Below are positions 24,201 to 39,000 of a DNA stretch of 64,000 nucleotides, piece after piece; the first letter of the stretch is position 1, and each line of letters opens with the position of its first letter. Source of the DNA: Microglena sp. YARC (lineage: Eukaryota > Chlorophyta > Chlorophyceae > Chlamydomonadales > Chlamydomonadaceae); the NCBI GenBank assembly GCA_022414725.1, contig CM039463.1, positions 74,210,990 through 74,274,989 on the forward strand, written 5' to 3'. Made by a program: the position numbers and the translations under genes. The notes beneath the pieces were generated by a model that was not told the origin of the DNA, made no database searches, and worked only from the letters and a program-made list of their open reading frames with translations.

Positions 24201-27200
24201 CTCAGCACTACAGCCGCAGCAGTACACTCAGCAGCAGATGGCCATGGACGCTCAGATGGTGGCAGGTGGGTGTGGGTGGTTGGGTGTGAGTGTGTGTGTG
24301 TTTGGTGGCAGGTGTGTGCGGGTGGTTAGATGTGTGTGTGTGTGTGTTTGGTGGCAGGTGTGTGTTGGGATGTGTGTGTATGTTTTTATGCGTTTGTGTG
24401 TGTGTTTGTCGCCAGGTGGCAGGTGGGTGTGGGTGGGTGGCCGTGGATGCTCAGATGGTGGCAGGTGGGTCTGGGTGGTTGTGTGTGTGTGCGTGTGTGG
24501 TTGTGTGTGTGGGTTTGGGTGGCAGGTGGGTGTGTTTGGATGTGTGTGTTTGGTGGCAGGTGGGTGCGGGTGGTTGGGTGTTTGTTTGTATGGGTGTGTG
24601 TGGGTGGTGTGGGAGCGGGAAAGATGGTGGCAGGTGGGTCTGGGTGGTTGGTTGGGTGTGGGTGGGTGGGTGGGGGCAGGTGGCAGGTGTGTTTGGTGTA
24701 GTAACTGTGTGTGTGCTTGGTGGCAGGTGTGTTTTGGTGTAGTATGTGTGTGTGCTTGGTGGCAGGTGTGTTTGGTGTAGTACTGTGTGTGTGCTTGGTG
24801 GCAGGTGTGTATGTGCTTGGTGGCAGGTGGCAGGTGGGTGTGTGGGTGGTCATACTGAGTGTTTGGGTGTGTGTGTTTGGTGGCAGGTGTGTGTGTGGTG
24901 GGTGGGTGTGTGGGTTTGTATGTGTGTGTGTTTGTTTGTGTGCTTGGTGACAGGTGGTGTGGTGGTTGGGTGTGTGGGTGGGTGAGGGAAGGCGTGGGTG
25001 GGTGCGTGGGTATGGGGGTGGGAAAGATGGTGGGAGGTGGTTTTGGTGTCATAATGTGTGTTTGGGTGTGTGTGTCTGTATGTGTGCGTGTGTTTGGTGG
25101 CAGGTGGCAGGTGGTTGGGTGAGTGTGGGGACGCTCAGATGGTGGTAGGTGGGTCTGGTGTCATACTGTGTGTTTAGATGTGGGTGTGTGTTTGGTGGCA
25201 GGTGGGTGTGGTGTTATACTGTATGTTTGGATGTGTGGGTGCTTGGTGGGAGGTGTGGGTTGTGGGGTGTGTGTGTGGGTAGGGTGTGTAGGTGGGTGTG
25301 AGTTGGTGTGGGGGCGAGAATATAGTGGTATGTGGGTTAGGTGTCTTACTGTATGTTTGTATGTTTGTGGAAGGGGGTAAGGGGAGGCGTGTGGTTGGGT
25401 GTGGGTGGTTGAGTGGTATGGTGTCAGGGCGGGAAAGATGGTGGCATGTGGGTTTGGTGTCATACTGTATGTTTGGATGTGTGTTGTAGGGGGCCGGGTG
25501 GGTGTGGGTGGTGGGGTGTGGGTGTGTGAGTGGGGTGTGGGTGGTGGGGTGTGGGTGTGAGTTGGTGTGGGTGTGGGTGGTGGGGTGTGGGTGGGGTGGG
25601 GTGTGGGGTAGGGGTGTGGGGTGTGAGTTGGTGAGTTGGGGTGGGGTGTGGGTGGTGGGGTGTGGGTGTGAGTTGGTGGGTGGATATGGTGTGGGGGCGG
25701 GAAAGATGGTGGCAGGTGGGTGTGGGTGGTGTCATACTGTGTGATTGGATGTGTTTGTGTGTGTGTTTGGTGGCAGGTGGCAGGTGGGTGTGTGTGGGTG
25801 GGTGGGTGGGTATGGACGCTCAGATGGTGGCAGGTGGGTGGGGGCAGGGTCGAACTATGTGATTGGATGTGTTTGTGTGTGTGTTTGGTGGCAGGTGGCA
25901 GGTGGGTGTGGTTGGGTGTGAGTGTGTGTGGGTGGGTGGGTATGGACGCTCAGATGTGGCAGGTGGTGGGGACATGGTCAAACTGTGTTTTTTGGATGTA
26001 TGTGTGTTTTGGTGGCAGGTGCAGGTGGGTGTGGGTGGTGGGGGAACGCTCAGGTGGTGGCAGGTGGGTGTGTGGGTGGTCATACTGAGTGTTTGTGTGT
26101 GTGTTAGTAGTTGTATGTGTAGTCAAAGTGTGTGTGTGGTCATACTGAGTGTTTGTGTGTGTGTTAGTAGTTGTGTGTGTAGTCAAAGTGTGTGTTTGGA
26201 TTTGTGTGTGTGTGATTGGCGGCAGGTGGGTGTGGGAACAATCAGATGGTCGCAGGTGTGTGTGTCTGTCTGGATGTGTGTGTGTGTTTGGTGGCAGGTG
26301 GGTGTGGGAACAATCAGATGGTCGCAGGTGTGTGTGTGTCTGGATGTGTGCGTATGTTTGTATTGCTACAGTGCGTATTGCCACCAAACACACACACGAA
26401 CACATACACATCCTAACATACAGTTTGAGACCAACCACTGTAGCACACAAACACACAAGTAACATACACTCCCCACCACCACCCACCCACCACCACATCC
26501 ACCACCACCACCACCCACCACCACCACCACCAACACACGCACATCACACATCACACACAACTACACACACACACATACAACACACACAACACAAATCAAT
26601 ATACAAAGGCACACAAAGCATCCATCTTACCTTAACCGACTTAAACATCTCACTTTCCACCCCGTATCTAATCAATCCCCAGGTGGCGCGGTCACGCTGT
26701 GGGTGGGCAACCTGAACAAGAGTGTGGGGGAGCACACACACACACACACAAACCTCCCCCCCCCCCCCCCCCACACCACCACACACACACACCTTAAACA
26801 TCCTACTTGCCACTCTGTATCAATCTCCAGGTGGCGCGGTCACGCCGTGGGTGGGCAATCTAAACGATAGTGTGGGAGAGGACACGCACACACGTACACG
26901 CACACATACATACACACACACACGTACACACACACACACACATACATACACACACACACGTACACGCACGCACACAAACACATACATACATACACACACA
27001 CACGTACACGCACACACACATACATACACACACAAGTAATATAGACGCACGCACAATAAAACATCCCACTTACCACCCGTATCCAATCAATCCCGGGTGG
27101 CGGTCACGCTGTGGGTGGGCAACCTGAACGAGAGTGTGGGAGAGTTCACAACATCACACAAACAGACACACAACACACACATAGACACAAATAACATACA

Positions 27201-27267
27201 CAAATAACATAGACACACACACACACACACACACAACATAGACACAAACACATACACAAATAACATA

Positions 27268-27324
<57 letters not shown>

Positions 27325-27355
27325 CATAGACACAAACACATACACAAATAACATA

Positions 27356-27394
<39 letters not shown>

Positions 27395-29971
27395 CATAGA
27401 CACAAACACATGCACACATAACATAGACTCACTGACCCAATCCAAACATAGCCAAAGGCACACAAACCAAACTACTTACCACCCCATAATCAATCCCCAG
27501 GTGGCGCGGTCACGCTGTGGGTAGGCAACCTGAACGAGAGTGTGCGTGAGGAGGAGCTGCTAGCGTACTTCGGCCACTTTGGTGAGGTGACATCGTACCG
27601 CTTTATTCGGAGTAACCATTGTGTGTTCATCGACTTCCAGCACCCCAAGGCCGCTGCCGAAGCTAGGAGGGCGTCCAATGGGATGATGATCGGCCCACAG
27701 GCTATTCGGGTGGAGTGGAAGGTAGGTCATGCAGGGAGAAAGGGGTTAAGTAAAGTGGGGTTACTAAATATTTGAGACATTTTAATGTTTGTGGGCACTG
27801 CCTTTTAACTCACTACTGCCAGCCAAGCAAACCAACCCTATTCGGGTGGAGTGGAAGGTGGGTCACGGAGGGAGAAAGGGGTTCAGTAAAGCGGGGTTAC
27901 TGACTATTTGAGACATTTTAATGTTCTGACCTGACCACTGCCAAGCCAAGGCGGCAGCCGAAGCTAGGAGGGCGTCCAATGGGATGATGATCGGTCCACA
28001 GGCTATTCGGGTGGAGTGGAAGGTAGGTCATGCAGGGAGAAAGGGGTTAAGGAAAGTGGGGTTACTAAATATTTGAGACATTTTAATGTTTGTGGGCACT
28101 GCCTTTTAACTCACTACTGCCAAGCCAAGCCAAACCAAACCCTATTCGGGTGGAGTGGAAGGTGGGTCACGGAGGGAGAAAGGGGTTCAGTAAAGCGGGG
28201 TTACTGACTATTTGAGACATTTTAATGTTCTGACCTGACCACTGCCAAGCCAAGCCAAGGCGGCAGCCGAAGCTAGGAGGGCGTCCAATGGGATGATGAT
28301 CGGTCCACAGGCTATTCGGGTGGAGTGGAAGGTAGGTCATGTAGAGAGAAAGGTTTGTGGGCAGTGCCTTTTAACTCACCATTGCCAAGCCAAGCCAAAC
28401 CAAGGCGGCAGCCGAAGCTAGGAGGGCGTCCAATGGGAATGAGATCGTCACAGGCTATTCGGGTGGAGTGGAAGGTGTGTCATGTATGGAGAAAAGGCGT
28501 TAAGTAAAGTGGGTTTTAACTAAAACACTGCCAAGCAGCCTAGCCAACACAAGGCTGTTCGGGTGGTAAAATGAAGGTGGTTATGTAGGGGAAAAGGGTT
28601 AAGTATAAATGGGTTTACTGACCTTCTAAGGCAATTGTAATGTTCTGAATTGACCATTGCCAAGCCGACCCAAGGCGGCTGCCGAAGCTAGGAGGGCGTC
28701 CAATGGGATGATGATTGATCCACAGGCTATTCGGGTGGAGTGGAAGGTGTGTCATGTATGGAGAAAGGCGTTAAGGCAAGTGGGGTTACTAACTATTTGA
28801 GACATTTAAATATTTTTGGCACTGCCTTTAACTCACGCACCGCCAAGCCAAACCAAACCAAAAACCCTAAAGCCTATAACAGGTGGAGTGGTTGGTGGTC
28901 ATGTAGGCGGAACGCGGGTGAAGTAAAGTGGGCTTATTGACTTTTTAAGGCTTTTTAATGTTCTGAACTGACCACTGCCAAGCCGAGCCAAGGCGGCAGC
29001 CGAAGCTAGGAGGGCGTCCAATGGGATGATGATCGGCCCACAGGCTATTCGGGTGGAGTGGAAGGTGCGTCATGGAGGGAGAAAGGGGTTAAGGCAAGTG
29101 GGGTTACTAGCTATATACCGAGGGGGGGGCAGGAATAAAGTTGGCTGACCGCACGTTCGGAAGTTGTTTATTTTGACCCCCGGGGACGCCCCCACCCACC
29201 CAACACCCACCCACCCCGCCCCCTCTTTGGAACCTCATATCTAGACACCCAGGCAGTATTACATAGTGAAAGGGGGGTCCACTGAGACATCATCTCGGCC
29301 AAGGCCTTTCCAACCATACAACAAAAAACTTATAAATAACATGTCAAGTTTTTGGACAAAGTTATTTAGATTTTAGTATTTTTACAACTTTCTTGGGCGC
29401 TCAGCAGTGTCCAGGCGCCCTTGGAGAAGATCGACAACACGAAAATCGACTGAAGGCGTTTTTTTATCTGTCTTTTTTATCTTATCGTCATCATTATCAT
29501 GGCATTGATCTACTCAACTTGTATTCTGGGCTGATGGCTCGCTCGGGTGTGGTGTGGTGTGTTTTTTGGGTGGGGTGGGGGGGTGGGGGGGAGGGGGGGG
29601 AAGGCTGGGGGGGTGGGGTGAGGGGGTGGGGGGGCTCGAGTGCTCGACTCCCAGGCTCGACTGCTTTAGGAACTTCGTACGGTAGGGGGCCGAATTCAGA
29701 CGCCGTTGCGCGCGCGGCCTTTTTCCGCCCAACTGCCGCTCGTATCCAAGCTGGACGCGGGAGGTCTGGGTGACCGTCAGACCTGGCGTCCAGCCTGGAT
29801 GTACCTTCACAGGAGATTCACCAATACACCCTTGTGTCACTAACTCACGACTTCAGATTTGTAACCCCTTCTCGTCGATACCTTCTCAATGGTGTACGTC
29901 ACGCTCAAAAAATTCGCCACTGCAAAGAAAGTTACACGAGGTTACAAATAAAATTGAATACGGCGGACAAC

Positions 29972-30004
<33 letters not shown>

Positions 30005-33000
30005 GTATCTCGCCGCACCGTGGTTATCGAAAATGATTTTTTTTGATCACTATTGCTCGCGGTTCTCTATCCATATTCCCGAACGGCGGTACATAAATCT
30101 TTCTTCCTTGCCCCCCCCTCGCGTATTACATTGTATGTTGTGGGCCAGTGCCTCTATAACTCACCATTCCAAGCCAAGCCAAACCGAACCCGAAAAGCTA
30201 GGGGCGTCCAATGAATCGGTGATTGGCACACAAGTGTTTGGAGGAGTGGAAGGTGGGTCATGTAGGGAGGAAGTTTGTAGGAACTCCATTTCTTTTCTTT
30301 TCGCCAATGAACCCGGCAGCCTTCGATGGTAGCCTCCAACGGAGCAGGAAGGAGAAGAGAACAGGAGACGGGGGTTTGGATTTGATTGACAACGTTAGGC
30401 TGTCTGGCGCTCATCTTTTGCTTGTAAAATCACACACTAAAACACAAACACTACATGAATCCAAACCCTAGGTATACCCCCCCCCCATAGCAGCAACATA
30501 GAATGATGACAAGACAACCACAACCATGCGCCCCACTGCCCCTGGCAAACCAAACCTAACCCATCCATGCCAAGCCAACCAAACAAAACACAACACAAAA
30601 CACAAACATTACATGAAGTCCAACCCTGTGTATCCCCCATGCAGCCACTAATGTGATGAAAAGGGACAACCCGCAACCATTGCCCCACGCCCCGGCTTGC
30701 CTAACCAAATCTAGCCGATAGCCAAGCCAAACCAAACCCAAACCATGTATGCCCTGCTCGACAAAAACCAAACAAATCTAGCGATTCTTCAAAAAAACAA
30801 AAAAACAAACACCAACCCAAACACAAAACGTAAAGCCAAATGAAACACCAACAAACATATCACATTAACCAAAAACTAACCAAAACACATCACCAAACAC
30901 AAACAACCTATCAACTAAAATAAAACCTAAACCCAGCCACTAATGGATGACAAGTCTGAATGCAAGCGTCCACAGCGACGCGGGAAAATTGGCGGTAGCT
31001 GTTTGCAACGGAACGGAAAGTGGCTACGATGGAGGCTTGGACCGGAGCGAGTTAGTCTTCGCGACCGTTGGCTGACGAGTCGGGCTTCAAGTTTTCGGAA
31101 CGGACAAATGGGTAACACTAGGGGCTCCGCCCCCTTGAAGAGGGGGCTCCGCAAAAAAAAAAAAACTAACAACCCAGCCATAATGGATGGAAAAGAGACA
31201 ACCTTAACCATTGCCCTACAGCGCCTGGCTAAACAAACCAAATGTAGCCGATCCAACCAAGTCAAGCCCTACATGCGCCTTAGCACCCTGGGCTGACCAA
31301 ACCAACAAAGCCAAGCCAAACCCAAACCTAACTACAACCATTGAAACTAACTAGACCCAGACCATATCTTGTACGCTCTATGCAGCAACTCGATGGATGA
31401 AAAGGACAACCCGTAAACCATGCGCCCTGGAATCCCCGATTTGTCAAACCAAACCAAGCCACTGCCAACGCAAACACAAGCCAAACACATAAACCCCAAT
31501 GGAAACCAAACCGTGTACCCCCTAATGCGCACTCATGGATTGAAAAGGACACAAACCAGCAACTTTATGACGCCCCATTACCCCTGGCTAACCAAACCTA
31601 ACCAGCTAGACCAAGTCAAGTCAAAACAAACAACAAGCAAACACCACACACCAAACACATGACCCAAAATGTGAAAATCAAAACCTTGTACCCCCTATGG
31701 ACACTTTAAATGGATGAAACAGGGACAACAGCAAACCATGCGCCCCACTCCTGGCAAGCCAAACCTATCCATTCCGATTGCCAAGCCAAGCAAACAAAAC
31801 CCAAACCAAACACAGACACAAACACAAAACACATGAACAGAATGAAAACCAAACTTGTACCCCCTTTGCAGCAAATACTAATGGATGACAAGGAACCCGT
31901 ACCCTGCCCCCCTACAGCTTCTGGCTAACCAAATCAAATCAAACCAAACCAAGCTGATGCCAACACTAAAAACCAAAACCAAACACAAACCAAAACCCAT
32001 ACCCCAACCCAGCCCAACCCAAACCCAGACCTTTACCTTTTATCATATCGCAGCAAACTGATGAAATGAAAGTGACAACCATTCAACCATTGCGCCCCAC
32101 TGCCCCTGGCTAACCAAACCAAAACCAAGCCGTGCCAATCCGAAGCAAACCTAACACAAACATGTTGCGCTCCATAGCCCCTGGCAACCAAACCAAGCTG
32201 TCCAATCCGAGGCAAACCTACACAAAACCATGTGCCCCACTTAGCCCTGAGTAACCAAACCAAGCCCGGCCAAATCCGAGCAAACCTAACACAAAACCAT
32301 GTTGCCCCATACCCTGGCTAACAAACCAAAACCAAGCCGGCCAATCCGAGCAAACCCAACACACAACCATTGTGCCCCATAAGCCCCTGACTAACCAAAA
32401 ACCAAGCCAGTGCCAATCCGAGGCAAACCTACACAAACCATGTGCCCCATACCCTGGCTAACCAAAACCAAGCGGTCCAATCCGAGGCAAACCTAACACA
32501 AACCATGTGCCCCATAGCCCCTGCTAACCAAACAAACCAAGCCGTGCCAATCCGAGGCAAACCTAACACAAACCATGTGCCCCAGCCCTGGCTAACCAAA
32601 ACCAAACCAAGCGGTAGCCAATCCGACGCGCAAACCTAACCCACAAACCACGATGTGCCCCATAAGCCCCTGGCTTAACCAAACCAAAAACCAAGACCGG
32701 TTGCCAAAATCACGAGGCAAACCGTAACACCAAACCATGTGCCCCATAGCCCCTGGCTAACCAAAACCAAGCCGTGCCACCGAGGCAAACCTAACACAAC
32801 CATGTGCCCCATAGCCCCTGCTAACCAAACCAAACCAAGCCGGTGCCAATCCGAGGCAAAACCTAACACAAACCATGTGCCCCATAGCCCCTGGCTAACC
32901 AAACCAAGCCGGTGCCAATCCGAGGCAAACCTCACACAACCAACCCCATAGCCCCTTTCTAACCAAACCAAACCAAGCCGGCTGCCAATCCCGAGGCAAA

Positions 33001-36000
33001 CCTAAACACAACCATTGTGCCCCATAGCCCCTGGCTAACCAAACCAAACAGCCGGTGCCAATCCGAGGCAAACCTAACACAAACCATGGGCCCATAGCCC
33101 TGGCAACCAAACCAAACCCAATGTGCCAATCCGAGGCAAACCTAACACAAACCATGTGCCCCATAGCCCCTGGCTAACCAAACCAAACCAAGCCGGTCCC
33201 AATCGAGCAGAACCTAACACCAAACCATTGTGCCCATAGCCCTCGGCGTTTTAAACCAAACCAAGCCGTCCAATCGAGCAAAACCTAACACAAACCAGTC
33301 CCATAGCCCCAGCTAACCAAACCCACCAACCGTGCCAATCCGAGCAAAACCAACACAACCATTGTGCCCCACCAGCCCCGGCCTAACCAAAACCAAACCA
33401 AAAGTCCGCCAATCCGATGGCAAACCTAACACAAACATAGCCCCACTAGGCCCCTGCTTAACCAAACCAACCCGGCCCTCCAAGCTCTCGCCAAGCAAAC
33501 CTAAACAAACACATGTGCCCCATACCCCTGCCTATACCAACCAAACAAGCGGTGCCAATCGAGGCAAACCTAACACAAAACCATGTGCCCCAAGCCCTGG
33601 CTAACCAAACCAAAACCAAGCCAAGGTGCCATCCGAGCAAAACCTAACACAACCATGTGCCCCATAGCCCCTGGCTTAACCAACCAACCAAGCCGGTGCC
33701 ATCCGAGGCAAACAACACAAACCATGGCCCCGCCCCTGCTAATAACCAACCAACGGTGCCAAGTCAATCCAGCCAAACCAACACAAACCCATGTGCCATA
33801 GCCCCTGCTAACCAAACCAAACCAGCCGGTGTCAATCCGAGCAAACCTAAACACAAACCATGTGCCCATAGCCCCTGGCTACCCAAACCAAACCAAGAAC
33901 GTGCCAATCCAAGGGCGAAGGCAGAACCTAACACAAACCATGTGCCCCTACCCCTGGCTAACCAACCCAAACCAAGCCGGTGCCAATCCGAGGCAAAGGG
34001 AAAACCTAACACAAACCATGTGCCCCATCAAGCCCCTGCTAACCAACCAAACCAAACCAAGCCCGGTGCCAATCCGAGGCACATACAACCAAACCAATGC
34101 CCATAGCCCCCTGGCTAACCAACCAAGCCGGGTGCCATAGATCAAACCATAACACAAACCATGTGCCCCAGCCCCTGGCTAACCCAACCGCCAATCCGAG
34201 GCAATAACACAAAACCCAATGTGCCCCATAGCCCCCTGGCTAACCCAAACCAACCAAGCCCGCGGTGACCAATCCGAGCAAACCTAACACGAAAACCATG
34301 TGCCCATACCCCTGTTAACCAACCAAAACCAAGCCGGTGCCAATCCGAGGCAAACTAACACAAACCATAAGTGCCATTAGCCCCATGGGCATGAACCAAA
34401 CCAAGCCGGTGCCAATCCGAGTGCAAACCTAACACCAACCAGGTGCCCCAAGCCCCTGGGCTAACAAAACAAACAAGCAGTGCCAATCGAGGTAGACAAC
34501 CCATGTTGCCCCAGCCCCTGGCTAACCAACCAAATGGCCCCCAATCCGAAGAGCAACCGCTAACAACACAACCCATTCCCCAGCTAAAACCCAATACCCC
34601 TCAAGCTTCTGTACTTGCCCGGTTGGCAATCCAAGGCCAAGAGAACCAAAGCACACAACCAAACGCCCCAGCCCCTGGCTAAACCTAGAGACCAAGTCCT
34701 CGTTGCCATATCCAAGCTAAACCTATACACAAACCATGCCATTCAGCCCCTGGCTAAACCAAACCAAGACTTTGGCCAATCCGATGCAACCCAGCACAAA
34801 CCCATCGTCCCCCCAATGCCCCTGTGCTAACCACCCGATAACCTAAGCCGGGGGTGCCATCCGAGGCAACCTAACCAAACATGTCAATAGCCCCTGGCTA
34901 ACCAAAACCGAAAACCAAGCCGGTGCCAATCCGCAGGCAAACCTAACACAAAACCAGTGGCCCCATACCCTGGCCTAACCAAACCAAACAAGCCCGGTAA
35001 TGCCAATCCGAGGCAAACCTAACACTAACCATTGCCACCAAGCCCCTGGCAACCAAACCAAGCCGGTGCCAATCCGAGGCGAAAACCCTAACACAAAACC
35101 ATGTTGCCCCATAGCCCCTGGCTAAACCAAACCAAACCAAGCCGGTGCCAATCCCGAGGCAAACCTAACACAAAACCATGTGCCCCATAGCCCCTGGCTA
35201 ACCAAACCAAACCAAGCCGGTGCCAATCCGAGGCAAACCTTAACACACAACCATGTGCCCCATAGCCCCTGGCTAACCAAAAACCAAGCCGGTGCCAATT
35301 CCGACGGCAACACCTAAAACACAAACCATGTGCCCATAGCCCCTGCTAAACCAAACCAAGCCAGTGCCAATACCGATGCCAAACCTAAGCACAAACCATG
35401 CCCCATAGCCCTGGCCAACCAAACCAACGCCGGTAGTGCCAATCCGAGCAAACCTAACACAAAATGTCCCATAGCCCCTGGCTAACCAAACCAAACCAAG
35501 CCGGTGCCAATCCGAGGCAAACCTAACACAAACCATGTGCCCCATAGCCCCTGTCTAACCAACCAACCAACGTGCCAATGCACAACCATGAGCCCCATAG
35601 CCCCCTGGCTAACCAAACCAAGCCACTGCTGCCAATCGAGAGCACAAGCCTACCACAAACCATGTGCCCCATTAGCCCTGTAACCAAAACCAAGCGCAGT
35701 TGCCAATCCGTAGGCAAACCTAACCGAAAACCTTCCCCTAGCCCATGCTCACAGGCAAACCCAAACACACCTTGCCCATATCGGCCTAACCCACCAAGCC
35801 CTGCCTGGTGCCAATACCAGCAAACCTAACACAAACCAGTGCCCCATAGCCCCTTGGCTAAACCAAACCAAACCACAAGCCGGTGCCAATCCGAGCAAAC
35901 CTAACACCAAACCATGTGCCCCATAGCCCCTGGCTAGACCAAACCAAACCAGCGCTGCCCAATCCGAAGGCAAACCTAACACAAACCATCTGTCCCCATA

Positions 36001-39000
36001 GCCCCTGGCTAACCAAACAAACCAAAGCGGTGCCCAATCCGAGCAAACCTAACACAACCTGTGCCCCATAAGCCCCGCTAACCAAACAAGCGTGCCCCAA
36101 TCGAGCCAGGCAAAAACCATAAACACAAAACCATGTGCCCCATAGCCCTGGACTAACCAAACCAAACCAAGCCGGTGCCAATCCGAAACCTAACACAAGA
36201 CCACTTGGCCCCATAAGCCCGCTGAGCTAACCAACCAGCCAGTTGCCAATCCGAGCAAACCTAACACAAACACCATAGCCCCTGGCTAACTAACCAACCA
36301 AGCCGGATTGCCAATCTGAGGACACCTATCACAAACCAATCGCCCCATAGCCCAACTGGCTAACCAAACCCAAACGCTGTGTCTCCGAGGCAAAACCACA
36401 ACCACAAACCATGTAGCCCATAGCCCCTGGTTAACCAAACCAAAACCAAGCCGGTGCCTCGAGCAAACCCCCTAACAGCAAACCACTGATGTCCCCATAG
36501 CTCCTTGCTAACCCAAAAGCCGGTGCCAATCCGGGCAAACCTTAACACAAATCCATAATGTCCCCGAACCCGTGGCTAACCAAAACCAAGCGGTGCCCAA
36601 TCCGAGAGCAAACCTAGACACAAAACCATGTGCCCCATAGCCTCTAACCAAAACCAAGCCCCCAATCCGAGGACAGACATAAACACACCGTGTTGCGCCA
36701 TAGAGCCCCTGCTAACCCAAACCAAAACCAAAGCCAGAAATGCTCCACTATCACGAGGCAACAACCACAAACCGATGTGGCCCCAGCCCCTGCTGTAAAC
36801 CGAAAACAAAACCAGACCGGTGCAATCCAAGGCAAAGCCCCTGCTAACCCCACAACCATGCCCCAGAGCCCTGGCGCTAACCTAAACCAACCAAGCCGGT
36901 GCCAATCCGAGGCAAACCTAACACAAACCATGTGCCCCATAGCCCCTGGCTAACCAAACCAAACCAAGCCGCAATCCGAGCCGAAAGACCTTTAACACAA
37001 GACTCATGTGCCCTAGCCCGCTGCAACCAAACCAAACCAAGCCGGTGCCAATCCGAGGCAAACCTAACACAAACCATGTGCCCCATAGCCCCTGGCTAAC
37101 CAAACCACAACCAAGTCCGGTGCCAATATCCGAGGCAAACCTAACACAAACCATGTGCCCCATAGCCCCTGGCTAACCAAACCAAGCCGGTGCCAAATGC
37201 CCGAGGGCAAACCTAACACAACACCATTGGTGCCCCCATAGCCCCTGGCTAACCAAACAAGCCGGTGCAATCCGAGGCAACCTAACACAAACCATGTGCC
37301 CAAGCCCCTGGCTAACGCAAACCGAAACCAAGCGGGTGCAATCCGAGGCAAACCTAACACAAACCAATGGCCAATAAGCGCCCTGCGAACCAAACCAAAC
37401 CAAGCCGGTTGCCAATGCCGGAAGCCAACCTAACACTAAATCCAGTGGACGCATATTATTGGCCCGCAACCACCAAACCCCAAGCCGCGCTGCCAATCTG
37501 AGCCGAACCTATCACAAACCATGTGGACCTAAACCGCCTTACCGCGGCTACACCAAACCAAGCTGGTGCCAATACCGAGGCAAGAACTCAACACAAACCA
37601 TGTGCCCGCATAGCCCCTGGGCTAACCAAACCAAAAAGCGGATGCCAATGAGCAAATCCTGGATACAAACACAACATCTCATGTGCCCCATAGCCCCTGC
37701 GCTAAGCAAACCAAGCCGGTGCCAATCCGAGGCAAGCCTAACCTACCATGTCCCCAGTAGCCCCTGGGCTAACCAAACCGTGCGCCAATCGGAGCCAATC
37801 CTGAACACACACCTTGTGCCCATAGCCCTCTGCTAACCAAACCAAACCAAGCCGGTGCCAATCCGAGGACAAAAACCTAACACAAAAAACATGTGCCCAT
37901 AGCCCCTGGCTAACCAAACCAAACGAAGCCGGGGTGCCTAAATATGAGGGCAAACCGTAACACAAAGCCATGTGCCCGGCATAGCCCCTGGCCCAACCAA
38001 ACCAAGCCGGCTCCCAATCCGAGGCAAACTAACACAAACACATTGCGCCCATAAGCCCCTGGCTAACCAAACACCAAGCCTGTTGCCAAATCCGATGGCA
38101 AACCTAACACAAACCATGTGCCCATAAAGCCCCTGGCTAACCAAACCAAAACCAAGCCAGGTGCCAATCCGAGGCAAACCTAACACACCAACCATGTGCC
38201 CCAGTAGCCCCTGTCAATCCAAACCAAAAACCAAGCCGGTGCCTAATTCCGATGCAAACCTAACACAAAACCATGTGCCCCCATAGCCTGGCTAACCAAA
38301 CCTCAAGCCAGGTGCCAATCCGAGCAAACCTAACCAAGACCATTGCCCCAAAGCCCCTGGGCTAACCAAAGGCAAGCCGTTGCCAATCGAGGGCAAACCT
38401 AACACAACCATGCTGCCCCATAGCCCCTGGCTAACCAAACCAAAACCAAGCCGGTGCCCCAATCCGAGGCAAACCTAACACAAACCATGTGCCCCCAATA
38501 GCCCCTGGCTAACCCAAACCAAAACCAAGCCGGTGCCAATCCGAGGCAAACCTAACACAAACCATGTGCCCCATAGCCCCTGGCTAACCAAACCAAACCA
38601 AGCCGGTGCCCCATATGTCCCCCATAGGTCCTACCAAACCAACAATAACACACAACCATGTTGCCATAGCCCCTGGCAGTAACCAAAACCAAGCGTAGGG
38701 GGAAGGTGCCAATCCGAGGCAAACCCAACACAAACCATGTGCCCAAGATGCCCATGGCTTAACCAAACAAAAACCACAAGCCACATGCCAATCCGAGGCC
38801 AAACCTTAACACATAGACCATGTTCCATACCATTGCCCTGGCTAACCAAACCAAAACCCTAAGCGGTCCAATCCGAGGCAAAACCTCATTAACACAAACC
38901 ATGTGCCCATAGCCACACGTGGCCCAAACCAAAACCAAAGGCGGTAGCCAATCCGAGGCATAACCTAACACAAACATGTGCCCCATAGCCCCTGGCTAAA

